This document shows, in pieces, positions 1 to 11,015 of a DNA stretch of 64,000 bases. The DNA is taken from NCBI GenBank assembly GCA_015501605.1, contig JADNRZ010000013.1:806001-870000 (forward strand), read 5' to 3'. This DNA comes from Panaeolus papilionaceus (Eukaryota > Basidiomycota > Agaricomycetes > Agaricales). The notes under the pieces are model-generated. The model saw only the letters and a program-made list of their open reading frames with translations, did no database searches and was not told the DNA's origin. The translations under genes were made by a program, and so were the position numbers. How positions within the stretch are numbered: the first letter of the stretch is position 1; each line of letters starts with the position of its first letter.

Positions 1-520
1 AAGGGCCATGGAGGTGCTCAGAATGCCTTTGTCGAGAAGCGGTCACACTACTCATTCTAACACCGCTGCACAGACGGGTCGTACTGCTGGGCACCATGCA
101 GGCCCATATCCTCGAACCACGGAAACAGCAGGGAACTACCAATCGTCCGCTTATGCAGACCCGACTGTGTATCCCGGTGAGCGTCGACATTATTTATTAC
201 ATGAAACATTAGTTGCTGACATTGAAATTTGTTGCTTGACAGGAGGCGGAGCTTCCATGAACCCCACTGCTGTTGGAGCTACAGATCCCGCGCATGGGCA
301 CGCAACTACTTTCCCCAATCATCACCGCGACGATGCCATCTCCGGTCTACCTCCCAATCAAGCTCAGGATTTTCAAGGACTTGGTCAAAAACCGGAACAC
401 CAGCTTTCGTATGGACAGAACAATCCAGGGGGAGCCGGTTATTACGGTTCCCAAGATCAGCAGAATTATGGTGCCCCCGCTGGATACCCGAATGAAGAGC
501 TCAGGCGACCATATAGTTAA
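1..520 (+). CDS. 3' end of a low-complexity hypothetical protein (5' partial)
   Basis: The reading frame is open from base 2, so the start lies outside the window. A probable 66-nt intron at 177-242 has a GTGAGC donor, a TTGACAG acceptor and a CTGAC branch-like site about 25 nt before the acceptor. It is a multiple of three, so the frame is also open when it is retained. The translated end is rich in Gly, Asn, Gln, Pro and His, with repeats such as YGQNNPGGAGYYGSQDQQNY, and ends in RRPYS. No catalytic motif, membrane segment or cysteine pattern is visible. I do not recognise the family. The composition suggests a disordered tail of a larger protein. It is followed by a gene-free kilobase. Confidence 0.5.
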   Translation, partial: RAMEVLRMPLSRSGHTTHSNTAAQTGRTAGHHAGPYPRTTETAGNYQSSAYADPTVYPGERRHYLLHETLVADIEICCLTGGGASMNPTAVGATDPAHGHATTFPNHHRDDAISGLPPNQAQDFQGLGQKPEHQLSYGQNNPGGAGYYGSQDQQNYGAPAGYPNEELRRPYS

Positions 521-1506
521 TTGAATATACCAGTTATGATCCTCATTTTAGCTTATCAATTGTCCAATCTTGCTATGCTTCGTTCGAGGCCAACCGAATG
601 CCGTATAATACATTATGTACCTGTATAATAGTTATGTACAATAATCCGGTGAATTTGGATCGTCCATTATGCGCAATCTTGTTAATGTATGGCATCAGAC
701 ACAGTCTAGACCCTCCTCGTAATATACTTCTGTTCTCTCCGCATCGAATACAAATTTGCCGCTCTAATTGCTGCTTCTCTCTCACCGCCACCACGTGCAA
801 TGTCAATTCACTAGCGCAAAGCTAACCCTCAATTTCCTTTTCCTATCCAGTGCATATCAGACGTGGGTACGATATAAGAAGACTCAGGAGAATTAAAATA
901 TGATTGAGTGCTTTTGGTCTTACGTTGTAAGGATGGCAAGAAACCAACCCCCGCACAGGCACGTCGACACTGACACACGGCGATTCAACAAAGTCTCCAA
1001 AGAGACAAACGCGGAGAATAAGTGGGTTGTATTTGGTCAGTCTCTTTACGAGGCCAGCCCCGGCTCTACAGGTTTAGACAAGTAAGTAAAACAATTGTGA
1101 GGATGTAATGCAAATAAAGGCTTGTACATAAGCTGTGCTAGGAACGAACTTGACGTCGAAGTGAAAACATTATGCCCTTGATCATGGTGTATGGGTGGGT
1201 CATGAAAGAAGTCGAAGGATATGCGAATGAATTAGTCGGAGATGGATGTAAAGATGATAAGGAGTGTATGTTATTCATAATTCATAAAAGGAAACGACAG
1301 ATCGGTCGAGGCCAAAGTGGCATTGACGTTTAGGCACCATGGAAGGAGGTTTGAGTTCCGGGGGATAGGGCGGGGGGATTACAAGTACAAGTGGGTGATG
1401 AAAATGCAGCGAAAAGACCGGGCTGGAAGAGGAACAGAAAGGGGTAGGCGAAATATGAAGTATCTGAGATGCTTCGAATTGACAGTAGAGCGAGCGGCTC
1501 TAGGCT
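521..1506. other. Intergenic region, no gene seen
   Basis: Convergent 3' flanks of the left-edge gene (+) and the serine-rich gene (-). Only short open frames without coding character are present; the longest, at 900-1085, has no splice partner or recognisable motif. Confidence 0.5.
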
Positions 1507-3538
1507 TTAACGAAGAAGCCGCAGTGCCCTGATTACATCCTGCATATCAGTATTCCACTCGCCCGACCATGACTGCCTCGTCGCGGGCGACTCGCTTCGA
1601 TAGGTGGACAACAGGTCGCTGTCGTAGTAAGAGTCAGCTGGCACGTTCGGGGGCTTCAACCAATGCGCTAGCTGAGGGAGCCTCTGGCTTTGTCGTTTAT
1701 GTCCGTCAATCATGGTGGAAAAGGGCGTCGAGGCTCGGCTTCCAACGGGCTGCCTGTCATCACCATGATCGGTGACAATGAAGCTGGCAGTAGCATTCAG
1801 TCCGTCTACACCAAGAGATAGGGAAGCAGAACGCGAAGCTCGGACGGTGGACCGACGTAATGCATGGGAATGCGATTTCGAGCGGTGCAGGGTAGAAACA
1901 GGGGTTGTGGGAGAGGAAGGTGGTGATGAAGGACACTCTGTAGGAGGTGAATCAGCAAGGTCGAGGGACAGCGTGTCAATTGAGAGGGTAGGTAAGGGTC
2001 GGTCTGAAGGGCCATTTATTAGGTTGGGCGTAGTGGTCGACTCATTCACTTGATGGAGGGGGACTAGGCCAGGGGAAGGGGGAGAGAACAGGATTGGAGA
2101 TTCGGGGGTGTCGCAGCGAATATCTGGTTGAGCGTGATCGTCATCCATACCTCCAGTAACGCTAGAGCGACCCCAAGAGTCTGATGCGTCGTCTGCAAAG
2201 ATTCCTGGGTGCAAACCGTGACCGTCTGTAGTCGTCGATACGGTATGCTGCGATGCTGTCGAGCCTGGGTTTCGAACAGAAGAGAAGATCGAGTAAATGC
2301 TGGCTGATAGACTTGACCGTCTGGACATTTTAACAGGGGCCTTCTGATCCGGCAATCCGCCATGTGCAGGAACCGCATGCATCAAATGCTGCTGACGATA
2401 CAGATTCTCGTATATCTCGTATGGTGGGAGCTCTCCCAGCATCTTGGCGAGTTTTGTGAGATTTCCTCTCTTACGGACACTGGCGGGGGTGGCACACCCA
2501 GACGTATCTACACACCAGACACAGTTAGTATATGAAACTGATGCTTTGACGAGTTGACGAAAGTTGACAAACCTTCGAAGGTTGAAGATGATGGTGAGAG
2601 CGGTGGGAGGTATCCGTCTAGGAACTCTTCAATCTCGTCGTCGCCCTCGGGGATACTACGCGGCGAGTGATGAATACCATCGCTGCTGGTTGTATGGAAT
2701 GTCGAGAGGGATCCGGTACTTATGTGATGCGGAAGCTGAGGCGAAGTAGAGCTTTCTGGTATCGACTCGACAGATCTGACTGATTTTCCTGACGACGAAT
2801 CCTTTCGAAACTTGGTGGAGAGGACCCTTTTCAGTGGGAGTCTACTTAGCACCGGCGCTGGCAAAGTGTCGTAGGATTTCTTCCGCGCTCCTACACCACC
2901 ACGTCCAGTTGGTCGGTGGAAAGGCACGGCCTCAGGGGGTGGCGGCTGAGCTTCACATGCAACGACAGGTTTCGATAGTTCATTGATGTCCAGGGTCGGA
3001 GGCTTCGGCGCAACAACGCGGTATTTCGATCCACACCCTCCCCTTCCAACAAGCCGTAGCGTAGAAGATGTCGATGAAGTCTCGTTTGAAACGCGAGATT
3101 CAGATGGCGAAAGCTGACGAGGTGGGCTCGCAGAGCTATCGGTAGGTGAGCTTGCCTGTGGAGGCTCTATTGATGCTATGAACCTTCTTGATGCTGACCT
3201 GGATCCTCCACCTGCCGAAGTCTTGGGCCTATCAGCGAGACGTGGGGCTTTGGCTGATATACGTTACTATTACCCGGGAGACGCACATAGGATGTGCGAG
3301 ACGTACCTTTCAGCCTTGCAAGCTCCTCCTGCGACTTCATGCGACGCAAAGTATAATGCCCTTGACTTCCACCTGCCCAATCATGGGAGCCAGCTGACGA
3401 TTGTCCCTCGTGTGTGTTTGATGAAGGGGGGTGAGCGTACATGCTGTTTAGGATGCTCGTCACGCCCATTGGTGAAAAACTAGCACGACGACTAGGCCTG
3501 TTAGAGGGCAAGGGTGAGATGGATGAGAAAAGCGACAT
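1507..3538 (-). CDS. Serine-rich, probably disordered hypothetical protein (623 aa)
   Basis: Three exons: 3538-3307, 3211-2573 and 2507-1507. Both junctions are phase 1 and fuse into one frame of 624 codons including the stop. Most of the protein is Ser/Pro/Thr-rich with many basic-Ser motifs, as expected for a phosphorylated disordered regulator. Two more ordered stretches stand out: MKSQEELARLKG near residue 70, and KRGNLTKLAKMLGELPPYEI near residue 310. The latter resembles a short Lys/Leu motif ending in LGE-x-PP that I associate with fungal proteins of unknown function (recollection, not a search). No enzyme domain, signal peptide or membrane helix is seen. Cell-cycle or signalling roles are possible, but nothing in the sequence decides. 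Confidence 0.75.
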
Positions 3539-6334
3539 ATATCAACAAGCGGTTTATAATAAGGGAATGTAATGGGAGTGTGAACTGGATGTTGGTCTCA
3601 AAATAGATGGCCTAGAGGTCAGTTGCTGAGTGGGCCTAGCAAGGTGGCATCCGTGCGTCTCAGTGTGATAACTGGACTGAGAATACCCGCGAGTGGTTGC
3701 CTGAGGCGACGTTGCCGCCAACAGTATCGGCTATTCCGCGTTGAGGTAAGTAGCGCAGCTATCAGCGTGGGTGTGGTGGTTGCTGAACGCGTCAAGATTG
3801 ACGAAGAGCGAAGGAGGACGTGGGCAGGCAAAGGTCGTTTATGGTGATGTCCAGAATGATATATTTGCAAGGAACCGCGATGTGTGAGAAGAGGGACGGG
3901 AAGGTTCCGGATAAATATGTGTCGAGTTTTAGTACTTGTCAGTTGTCACCAGGGATGAGAGTCATTCAACATCAGAGATATGTAGGAGCAATAACGTTTT
4001 TGATTCCCCGTTTTGCGAACAGTGTGGATGCTACGAACGCCAAACCCGCTGCTTTTTTCCAAAGGAGATCTGATCGAAAGAACCGCAATCATATCCTAAG
4101 TTGTTCATATCCAGAGTTTTGGTTCGCTTCAACAACGTCGAGGTCAAAAGTGCAAGAAAGCGTCCAGAATTCTGAATACTTGCTTATTGGCGCATTATGT
4201 CACAATATATTGTGCATTTACGCCGACGGAGACTTCATAAGAAGCTGGCATTCGTGAGAGAGTTGGTCGTCGTTGAGGAGACTCAAAATGTCTTGCTCTG
4301 AGCAAGTCCACACCTATATATTATTGAACCCGTATGGTCAAGTACGGTTCCTATGGGGTTGCTTGGACGCGGTGGCGGATTATTGTACACAGGTGAAATG
4401 AGGGTCTCGTGCCAAGACGCGGTGTTGAGCGATGTTTCCAAGAGTTTGATTCTCCACAATCACGTTTAAATTTATTGAATTTGTTGACATAATGGTCGAC
4501 GGGCGTCGGGCGTGTCCAAATTGTGAACAGCAGTTCAACAAGCAAAGAAGAGGATTGCAACAACAGTTTTTATAAGAAGCTCCTCAGTTGCTCGGTCCGC
4601 TATTCCAGGCTATAGGGCAGTTTGGAAGTTGCGCTGTTTGGCGAGCGTTTTCCGACCCCCCCCGCTTCCACAACATAAGACATTTATTTTGAAAGAAAAC
4701 GTGCGTACCAACGCCGAGTTGGCGCGCGTATCAAAATGAGTCGGCTCTGTCTCCGGATAGCCGTTTCTTATCCATGCAGATAAATAAGTCGTACCTGAAT
4801 GGTCGAGCGTTGTTTGCTTCAGGGCAGACTAGATAGGGGTTGGAGAGTTGTAAGGACATCTGCCCGAGGCATAGGGCTTGGAAAACCTACCCTTGTGGTT
4901 GGTGAAAAACCTTCATATGCGCTTGTCCAGTATGAGGTTGGAGAAACGACAGTCTTCGGATACAGCCCCAAGTTCGAATATTATTGCGGAAGCACTTGGA
5001 CTGATTTGAATGATCCTTCGTCCTGTGATTTGAAGAGGGGCGGTTGGGCTCAGTCTGGGTTATATCCCTAAAAAGGCAACTTGCACCACGCGTGTTCTAA
5101 CGTTCTGGTTCTGTGTTGATGCAGACTTACTATTACCCATTCGACATGCGGTACGCTTATACACATACGCGTGGAAGGGCCTGACTGCTTGATGTTGGTA
5201 AGTTCGTATCTGCGCAATTCCATCAAGATTCCCATTCAAAGCAGTGAGCTCGTCGGTTACAAAAGAACTCCAATATGTTATGACTGCTCAGCGCTTAAAG
5301 TGAGAGCTCTAGAAGGGCGTCATTATGCTGACACTTGTAGGACAGGACCGGTCAACTGTCATGCTCAGACATCATCAAAAAGGGGCATTCGGGTGATCCT
5401 CTTGAAATACCAAACAGGAACAATAGACCAGGGTTCCCTGTCGCATGATAGTAAATATAGAGTCGCATCTAAAACGGCTGACACGAATATCCCAAGCGTG
5501 AGCGATATGGAGAGAGCGGAAGGCGAGACGTTTATGGATGAAGGGCCGCTACCCCGGAAATAGAATAGCAGCGGTGTAGCTTGCCACTTTAGCAGCTTTG
5601 TGAGGTCATTCATCAGCAAACCCGATGAAGAGGCATGGTATTGTCCTTCCCTTATTTTGCAAAAAATGAAGCAGCTGTAATCCCATCTCTCGGGACGCAG
5701 GGGAAATGGAGCAAGACATTCCAAGTTCCAAGTGGAGTCATTGAAGAGACGGCTCCCGCCATGTGGACTTATATTCAATTATAGTCAGACAAGTTCGTAA
5801 CCGGGATGAGAAGCCTCACAGAGCCTGTAAATGCAGGGTTTCCACAGTGGCAATGGCGGCCGCCTTTACACATTCTGCCGTTGCACCACCTTGAGAAACT
5901 GATGTACGAAATGGGATGCTGCAACCCTTCTCCAGCACCGCGGGACGACACATCTATGATGCACATCCTCACACTGTAATGTTTGCAGAGATATGGCGTA
6001 TTGCTCCAATGAGACGACGGAGCCTGTGGAGGTCGTAAAAAAAGGCGATGATCAACTTTGAAACCAATCGTTTGCAAAGAGGGTTGAATGACCAAGGCTT
6101 ACTGATCTTGACGAAGCTGATTTAAACAAGAATATCTTCACGCTGGTCGAAGATATGAAAAACCCGCGTGCATTTAAATTTGGAAGGCTTCCAGACTTTG
6201 CATACTTGAGGTATTTGTGCGCATCGTCGACAAGATAAAACCACTTCATCTTGGTATCTTCAGTTCTAATCCTGATTACATTGTAGGGTCACCATCTAGT
6301 AATCTAGCAAAATGATTAGAAAAAGTGGGTATAA
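3539..6334. other. Gene-poor 2.8-kb region
   Basis: Several open frames of 65-145 codons occur on both strands (for example + 3820-4257, + 4799-5071, - 5365-5778). None joins through credible introns into a longer product and none carries a family motif I recognise. The piece at 4799-5071, which reads ALVQYEVGETTVFGYSPKFE and then YYCGSTWTDLND, has some protein-like character and could be a decayed exon, but I cannot support a gene. Confidence 0.4.
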
Positions 6335-7351
6335 TTAACGATGTTTGTGAGAAGGATTCAAATCTTGCCCATCGGCTAGCAAGACAGGCTCTTCATGTCC
6401 CTGTGTCACCGCTGGAGGCTCGCCCATCAACTTGCGTAGCTGTTCACTTTGAAGCAGTTTCGCGTAGCGCGGCTGGACAAACATGGCCGAGGCCTCCACT
6501 AGAACTGTCCCTTTCAGGTCTTCAACACGACCGGTGACAGTCGCTTTCCTGCCCTTGACTTCTTGAATCTTGGTTTTGATTACCACAAACTGTCAAAAGA
6601 AAAGGCGCAGACGCATTGAGAAGAGAAGAAACCTTGGGACCTAAGAATACGTTTACCTGATCGGCCATAGTTGGTGCTCGGTAGTTCAAAGACAAGCTAG
6701 CAGTTACTCCCACTTTCTCAGGAAGGTTGATAATAGCCTACAGTCATGTTGTCCCTTGTCAACTATGTGTAAATGTAGAAAAAAAGTAAGATGTTCACAT
6801 ACCGTTCTCGCCAAAGTTTCATCCAAAAGCGTGGCCAGCATGCCGCCATGCACAATTCCATCATGGCCACAGAGTCCACGACCCAGATGGAGGAAGACCA
6901 CACTTTCCGACTCGTCATTTTTCACTCGGATCAGAGGAATCAACGCAAGCTTCCCTGGTCCGCGTAGAGCACCAGCTGTCAAGTTGTTCACCCGCCTCTC
7001 CTCAGGGAAGTTCTGGTATGGTCGCGTTTCATACCAGTCATTGGCGTCTTCCCGTCCACGCAGCTCATTGAGGAGCTCTAGTTGTTGCAATTTCTCTTCC
7101 AGCTGGGCTGAGTACGCTAATGACTCTGGCGAGTTGGCGTCTGCAGGTGGCCCAGGTGCAGCTCTAGGAAACAAAATAGATATCGGTGGAGGTGGATAGA
7201 TAGCTCCCAAAGTTCCAGCTACCACAGACGCGACAGCAACTGCTGAGAAGGTCGCCAATGGTCGCCAATGCCGTTGAATTTGGCCAGAGGGCGGCGGTGT
7301 CGAGAAAAGTCGCTTGCCATTCAAGTTACGAGGAAGACGCCTGAAGAACAT
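6335..7351 (-). CDS. Mitochondrial PaaI-like hotdog-fold thioesterase family protein (294 aa)
   Basis: Exons 7351-6803, 6737-6657 and 6589-6335 give 295 codons including the stop. The N-terminus is Arg/Ser-rich (FFRRLPRNLNGKRLFSTPPP), like a mitochondrial presequence, followed by a hydrophobic span at about residues 30-53, probably an inner-membrane anchor. The hotdog domain starts near residue 150. Its signature GIVHGGMLATLLDETLART contains the HGG and D/E positions used by 4HBT-type acyl-CoA thioesterases, and LSLNYRAPTMADQ is the usual substrate-loop strand. Inferred role: hydrolysis of an acyl-CoA at the mitochondrial membrane; the acyl specificity cannot be read from sequence. The length and layout fit membrane-anchored fungal members of this family. 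Confidence 0.88.
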
Positions 7352-7691
7352 GAAATCTTTAGTGCAAGGGAAAGCCTCAATAACAGTAAAGCGTTTTAAC
7401 AGGGTTATGGACTCGGGTAGACCAGTAGGATGGCCTTGTCATCGTGCAGGATGGCGTCAAAGCTACAGCCGCAGCGGTGGCTGTGCTCTCGGCTCGGCTT
7501 TGGTGTCACCCGGTGTTGGACGTAATCGGCATAAAGTGCCCCTATTTTCTGTCTATGTAAGCCACATTCACATTATATTGTTCGTGAAGTAGACCGTGGC
7601 TTGTAGGTTGATAAATGGTAGCGCTCTACTGAATTTTTTGTGACTATTGCCTAGTGTAAAGGGTATCATGTAGATATGGAAAGGCCCAAAG
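7352..7691. other. Short intergenic region, no gene seen
   Basis: Separates the start of the thioesterase gene from the 3' end of the upstream GTPase gene; both are on the minus strand. It should hold the thioesterase promoter. No clear TATA box was seen close to the start. Confidence 0.4.
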
Positions 7692-9132
7692 CTAATGGGT
7701 CCTGTTTCGAAGCAATCTACTGCGATTGGCCGCAAGCTTTATTGCCTGTATTCCTCTTCTGAACAGGCGCTTGACCTTCGATATCAAGACGTCAGAGGTT
7801 TTAATTCTTAGCGCCGGGTGCTTCTTAATTATGGCGTCCCTGAGTGGGACAATGTGTTGAAATTCCGGCGGAGGATCACCGAAGTTGACGAGTTGGATCT
7901 CATACTTGGTTAAAAGACGAGAGATCTTTCCCAGTCGTTCCTCCACATCTGCGACGAGTTCCTCGCTTGCTTGTGTCTCTGGTTGAGTCAGCTCTGTGTC
8001 GAGGCTCTGTATCTGCACTTGGGCATTTTGGATTCGATCGAGAAGTTCTTGGTAGAGTTGATCGACATAAGGAGCGTCGTGCATCTGGCGCCCTGGTTCG
8101 ACCATATAATAGGCTTCGACGAGTGCTCCTTCTTCAATCACTTTGACGCACAGGGTATTGATGACCTCTAAGGCAGATTCATGCGTATTCAAGAACCTGG
8201 TAATGACGCCCCCAGCATCGACGAGGTCCTAAGAATCAGAGTTGCATCAGCCACGTTCGACCCCATGATAAAGAAACGGAGTGGACAGGGTATGCATTAT
8301 TGTATATTACCTTCCAAATGTCGTCCCTGAGCTGGGCGAAGCGTTCCTCCGCAGCCATCTTCGTTCGCTCATTCCATATTCTATTCCACATCGTCGTCAC
8401 GACCATCATGGTACCGGGCTCCTCCAATCCCTCACCGAAGCCGCTCAGTCGCTTTACCATTTTCATCGTCCTTCGTTTGCTTCCAGGTAGCCTCGTATCT
8501 GTTATGGGGCAGAGGTATAATATGCAGTCAATGTACTCGCATCTTATCGGCATCGAGTACAACGAGGTAGTGATCAATACATTCTCTCGATGCTCACCAA
8601 AGAAGTTGGAAACCTACCGATGAGCCTTCATCCATTTATTGACCATTGTGATAATTTCCAACTCGGATAACTCGCTATCTGAAAAACCTGGCGAATCAAG
8701 GATGTACACCCGCTCACTTCGATTATCGGGCTCGGTGCTGCTTGCGTCTGTCCCAGGGTCCTCCCATGTAATGTTCAACTCATATGTGGCTATATCTTGT
8801 GTATAGCTATCTAACTGGTCCCTGGAGATGCCTAACGAGTTGCTTCCAGATAGCGCCTCTATGAACTGTTGAAGATAGGATCATCACCACAGTTCGGTTC
8901 CGATGAGATCAGTTTATCTGACTTACTGCACTTTTCCCTGCACCTGTGGGACCCATTATTCTAGCATACCGACGCACTCCTTAGAAATAGTTTTGAATAA
9001 TGAGTTAAAAGAGTCGCCTCACAGAATCAAAAGGTCCTTGCTGTTGTCGACCTGTACTCCATCAACTGGTTTGAGAGACGCGTTTTTGATGCATTTTGTC
9101 GCAAGATTTTCCTGATTCTCAGTTCCCGACAT
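7692..9132 (-). CDS. AIG1/septin-like P-loop GTPase A (386 aa)
   Basis: Exons 9132-9023, 8960-8927, 8865-8618, 8542-8311 and 8228-7692 sum to 387 codons. Walker A/G1 is MGPTGAGKSA (about residues 39-48). G3 is LDSPGFSD (about residues 104-111). The G4 position carries VVTTMWNRIW instead of a plain NKxD or TKxD motif. The C-terminal third holds a helical segment (LLDRIQNAQVQIQSLDTELT) that may form a coiled coil, then a strongly basic tail. This resembles the AIG1/Toc34-like branch of TRAFAC GTPases that is expanded in mushroom genomes; function is unknown. It is transcribed head-to-head with SDR-A across 261 bp. Its paralogue is GTPase B at 56781-58081, with the same exon phases from the Walker A exon onward. 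Confidence 0.85.
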
Positions 9133-9393
9133 CTTGTTTTAAGAAGGTCCAGAGACACGTATCATTAAGCTAGAAGGATCCTTTATGAACGGTATATGTA
9201 CGTGCACCTGGTCCTCATCGATGCATGGATGGAGTCAGGACATCTCAATTAAGCACACGTGGCTATAATTAGGCTACATCTAATCCGAAGCGTCGATAAG
9301 ATTAGAACCTGGCGATTATAAATTGGCGAGGGGTACCCGCATCATTGGCATCAGAGCACACCATTCTTCCCTTAACAACCCTCTGTAAGAAAT
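9133..9393. promoter_or_regulatory. Divergent promoter between GTPase A and SDR-A
   Basis: The 261 bp between two outward-reading start codons must hold both core promoters. An AT-rich TTATAAATT around 9316-9324 lies about 75 bp before the SDR-A start and could serve as its TATA element. A CACGTG E-box lies at 9257-9262. Confidence 0.5.
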
Positions 9394-10920
9394 ATGCCAG
9401 CCATTGAGAAGAACAGCAAGGTCCTCGTCTCCGGGGCCAACGGCTATATCGCCATGTGGGTCGTTCGACACTTCCTGGAGCGCGGTTACAGCGTGCGTGG
9501 GACGGCGAGGAATGAGGAGAAGTGCGAGTATATGAGGAAGTACTTCTCAAAATTGGGATATGGAGACAAATTCGAGGCAGTTGTCGTGAATGATATAACA
9601 AAGGCGAGTCAAGCTTTCTGGATAGGTGGCGCTTGCTCATATATCATACTGTAGGAAGGCGCGTTTGATGAGGCGGTGAAGGGCATGGATGGTATTGCGC
9701 ACACCGCATCGCCTTTCCATATGAACGCCAAAACTGCTGATGGTATGGAAAATGCCTAGCTCAACTATCTGTGGAGACATTTATGTTGAACGTGTGCTAC
9801 AGAGTTCATAGTACCTGCTGTTCAGGGTACTATCGGCATGCTCAAAAGTGCCCTAAAGAATGGGTGAGTAGTTCAAAACAATCTCCCAACATTGGTCCTT
9901 GTTCACTGACACCCGCTTTATAGGTCAAATGTTAAACGTATTGTTGTAACATCCTCTTGCGCGTCTGTTATGTCACCACCAAGCGTACCTACGCAATACA
10001 GCGAAAAGGACTGGAACGAGTTGTCAGTCAAGGAGGTCACAGAAAAGGGCGATGCTGCGCACCCTATGACTATTTACCGAGCATCCAAGACTCTAGCAGA
10101 AAAGAGTACGCCGTCTTACATATCAATACCGGTAACCCTCCGTATCAGTTGAGAGCTGACTAACTTTGTCAGGTGCTTGGGAATTCTATGAGAAACACAA
10201 GAGCGAGATTGGTTGGGACGTGTCCGTCATCAACCCACCTTTCGTATGTTCCATTTTCTATAAATATGGCATGCGAAATCTTTCTAATACGATTTTCATT
10301 AATCAAGGTATTTGGGGTAAGATAAGGCAACAAACGACCCTGCACTGTCATTTAAACTTTTCCTTTAGCCGCCCATCCATGATGTCACCTCAGTCAAGGC
10401 ACTGAACACCTCGCTTCAATTGTGGTACGACAAAGTTGTTCTTGAAGGGCCTCAGACCAAGGAAGAGCTCTCCGCCACCAATTCTTGGGTAGACGTTCGA
10501 GACACTGCTCTTGCCCACGTTCTCGCTCTTGAGAAGCCCGAGGCAGGTGGCGAGCGTATCATTACAACCGAAGGTAAGTCCACCTGACGAAATGGTTAGT
10601 TACAAGCCTAACACTGCAGTGTAGGTGGTTTTATGTGGCAGGAGTGGCGTAAGTATAGTGTTCGAATTCGCTGCACAATCGAAGTGCTGACCGTTTTCTG
10701 ATTTTTAGTCGACGCCGCAAACTCCCTTTCCCCGAACCCTTGGTCAGGACACAAATACAACAAGGGGTTCCCGGAGGTTCTCCCTCCATCGAGAGCAGAT
10801 AGGGTATACCTCGTCTCTTACAACAAAGCGAAAGAAGAGAGAATTCTTGGAGTCAAGTTTCACACATCTTTGGAGACGACAAAGGATACACTGGAAGATT
10901 TCGCTTCGAGGGGCTGGTAA
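9394..10920 (+). CDS. SDR-A: NAD(P)-dependent extended short-chain reductase, dihydroflavonol-reductase/Gre2-like (353 aa)
   Basis: Nine exons: 9394-9603, 9655-9742, 9803-9863, 9924-10105, 10173-10243, 10308-10316, 10369-10573, 10625-10648, 10709-10920. The sixth is a 9-nt micro-exon (Val-Phe-Gly) that restores the family motif NPPFVFGPPIHDV. The first intron has a GC donor (AAG|GCGAGT); the paralogue frame demands this junction. Motifs: Rossmann nucleotide-binding [15 protein letters not shown] at the N-terminus, HTASPFH after the second strand, and the catalytic YRASK (YxxxK) near residue 172. Such enzymes reduce a ketone or aldehyde with NAD(P)H; the substrate is unknown. SDR-B is its closest relative here and lies tail-to-tail 95 bp away. 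Confidence 0.9.
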
Positions 10921-11015
10921 ATAATGAAGCCTTCCTAAGCACCTGATACGATGATACAAACTGAACATAACTCGAAAAGACAAGAATGTTGCCATTTTAT
11001 CTACTCTAACTCTGC

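Noticed and set aside
1772..2053. Plus-strand open frames within the serine-rich gene
   Set aside because: They are Arg/Glu/Gly-rich mirror images of Ser/Pro codons in the minus-strand gene, with no independent splice or motif support.
3820..4257. A 145-codon + frame in the left gene-poor region
   Set aside because: Irregular composition, no motif, and no homology to anything I know; kept only as part of the gene-poor region note.
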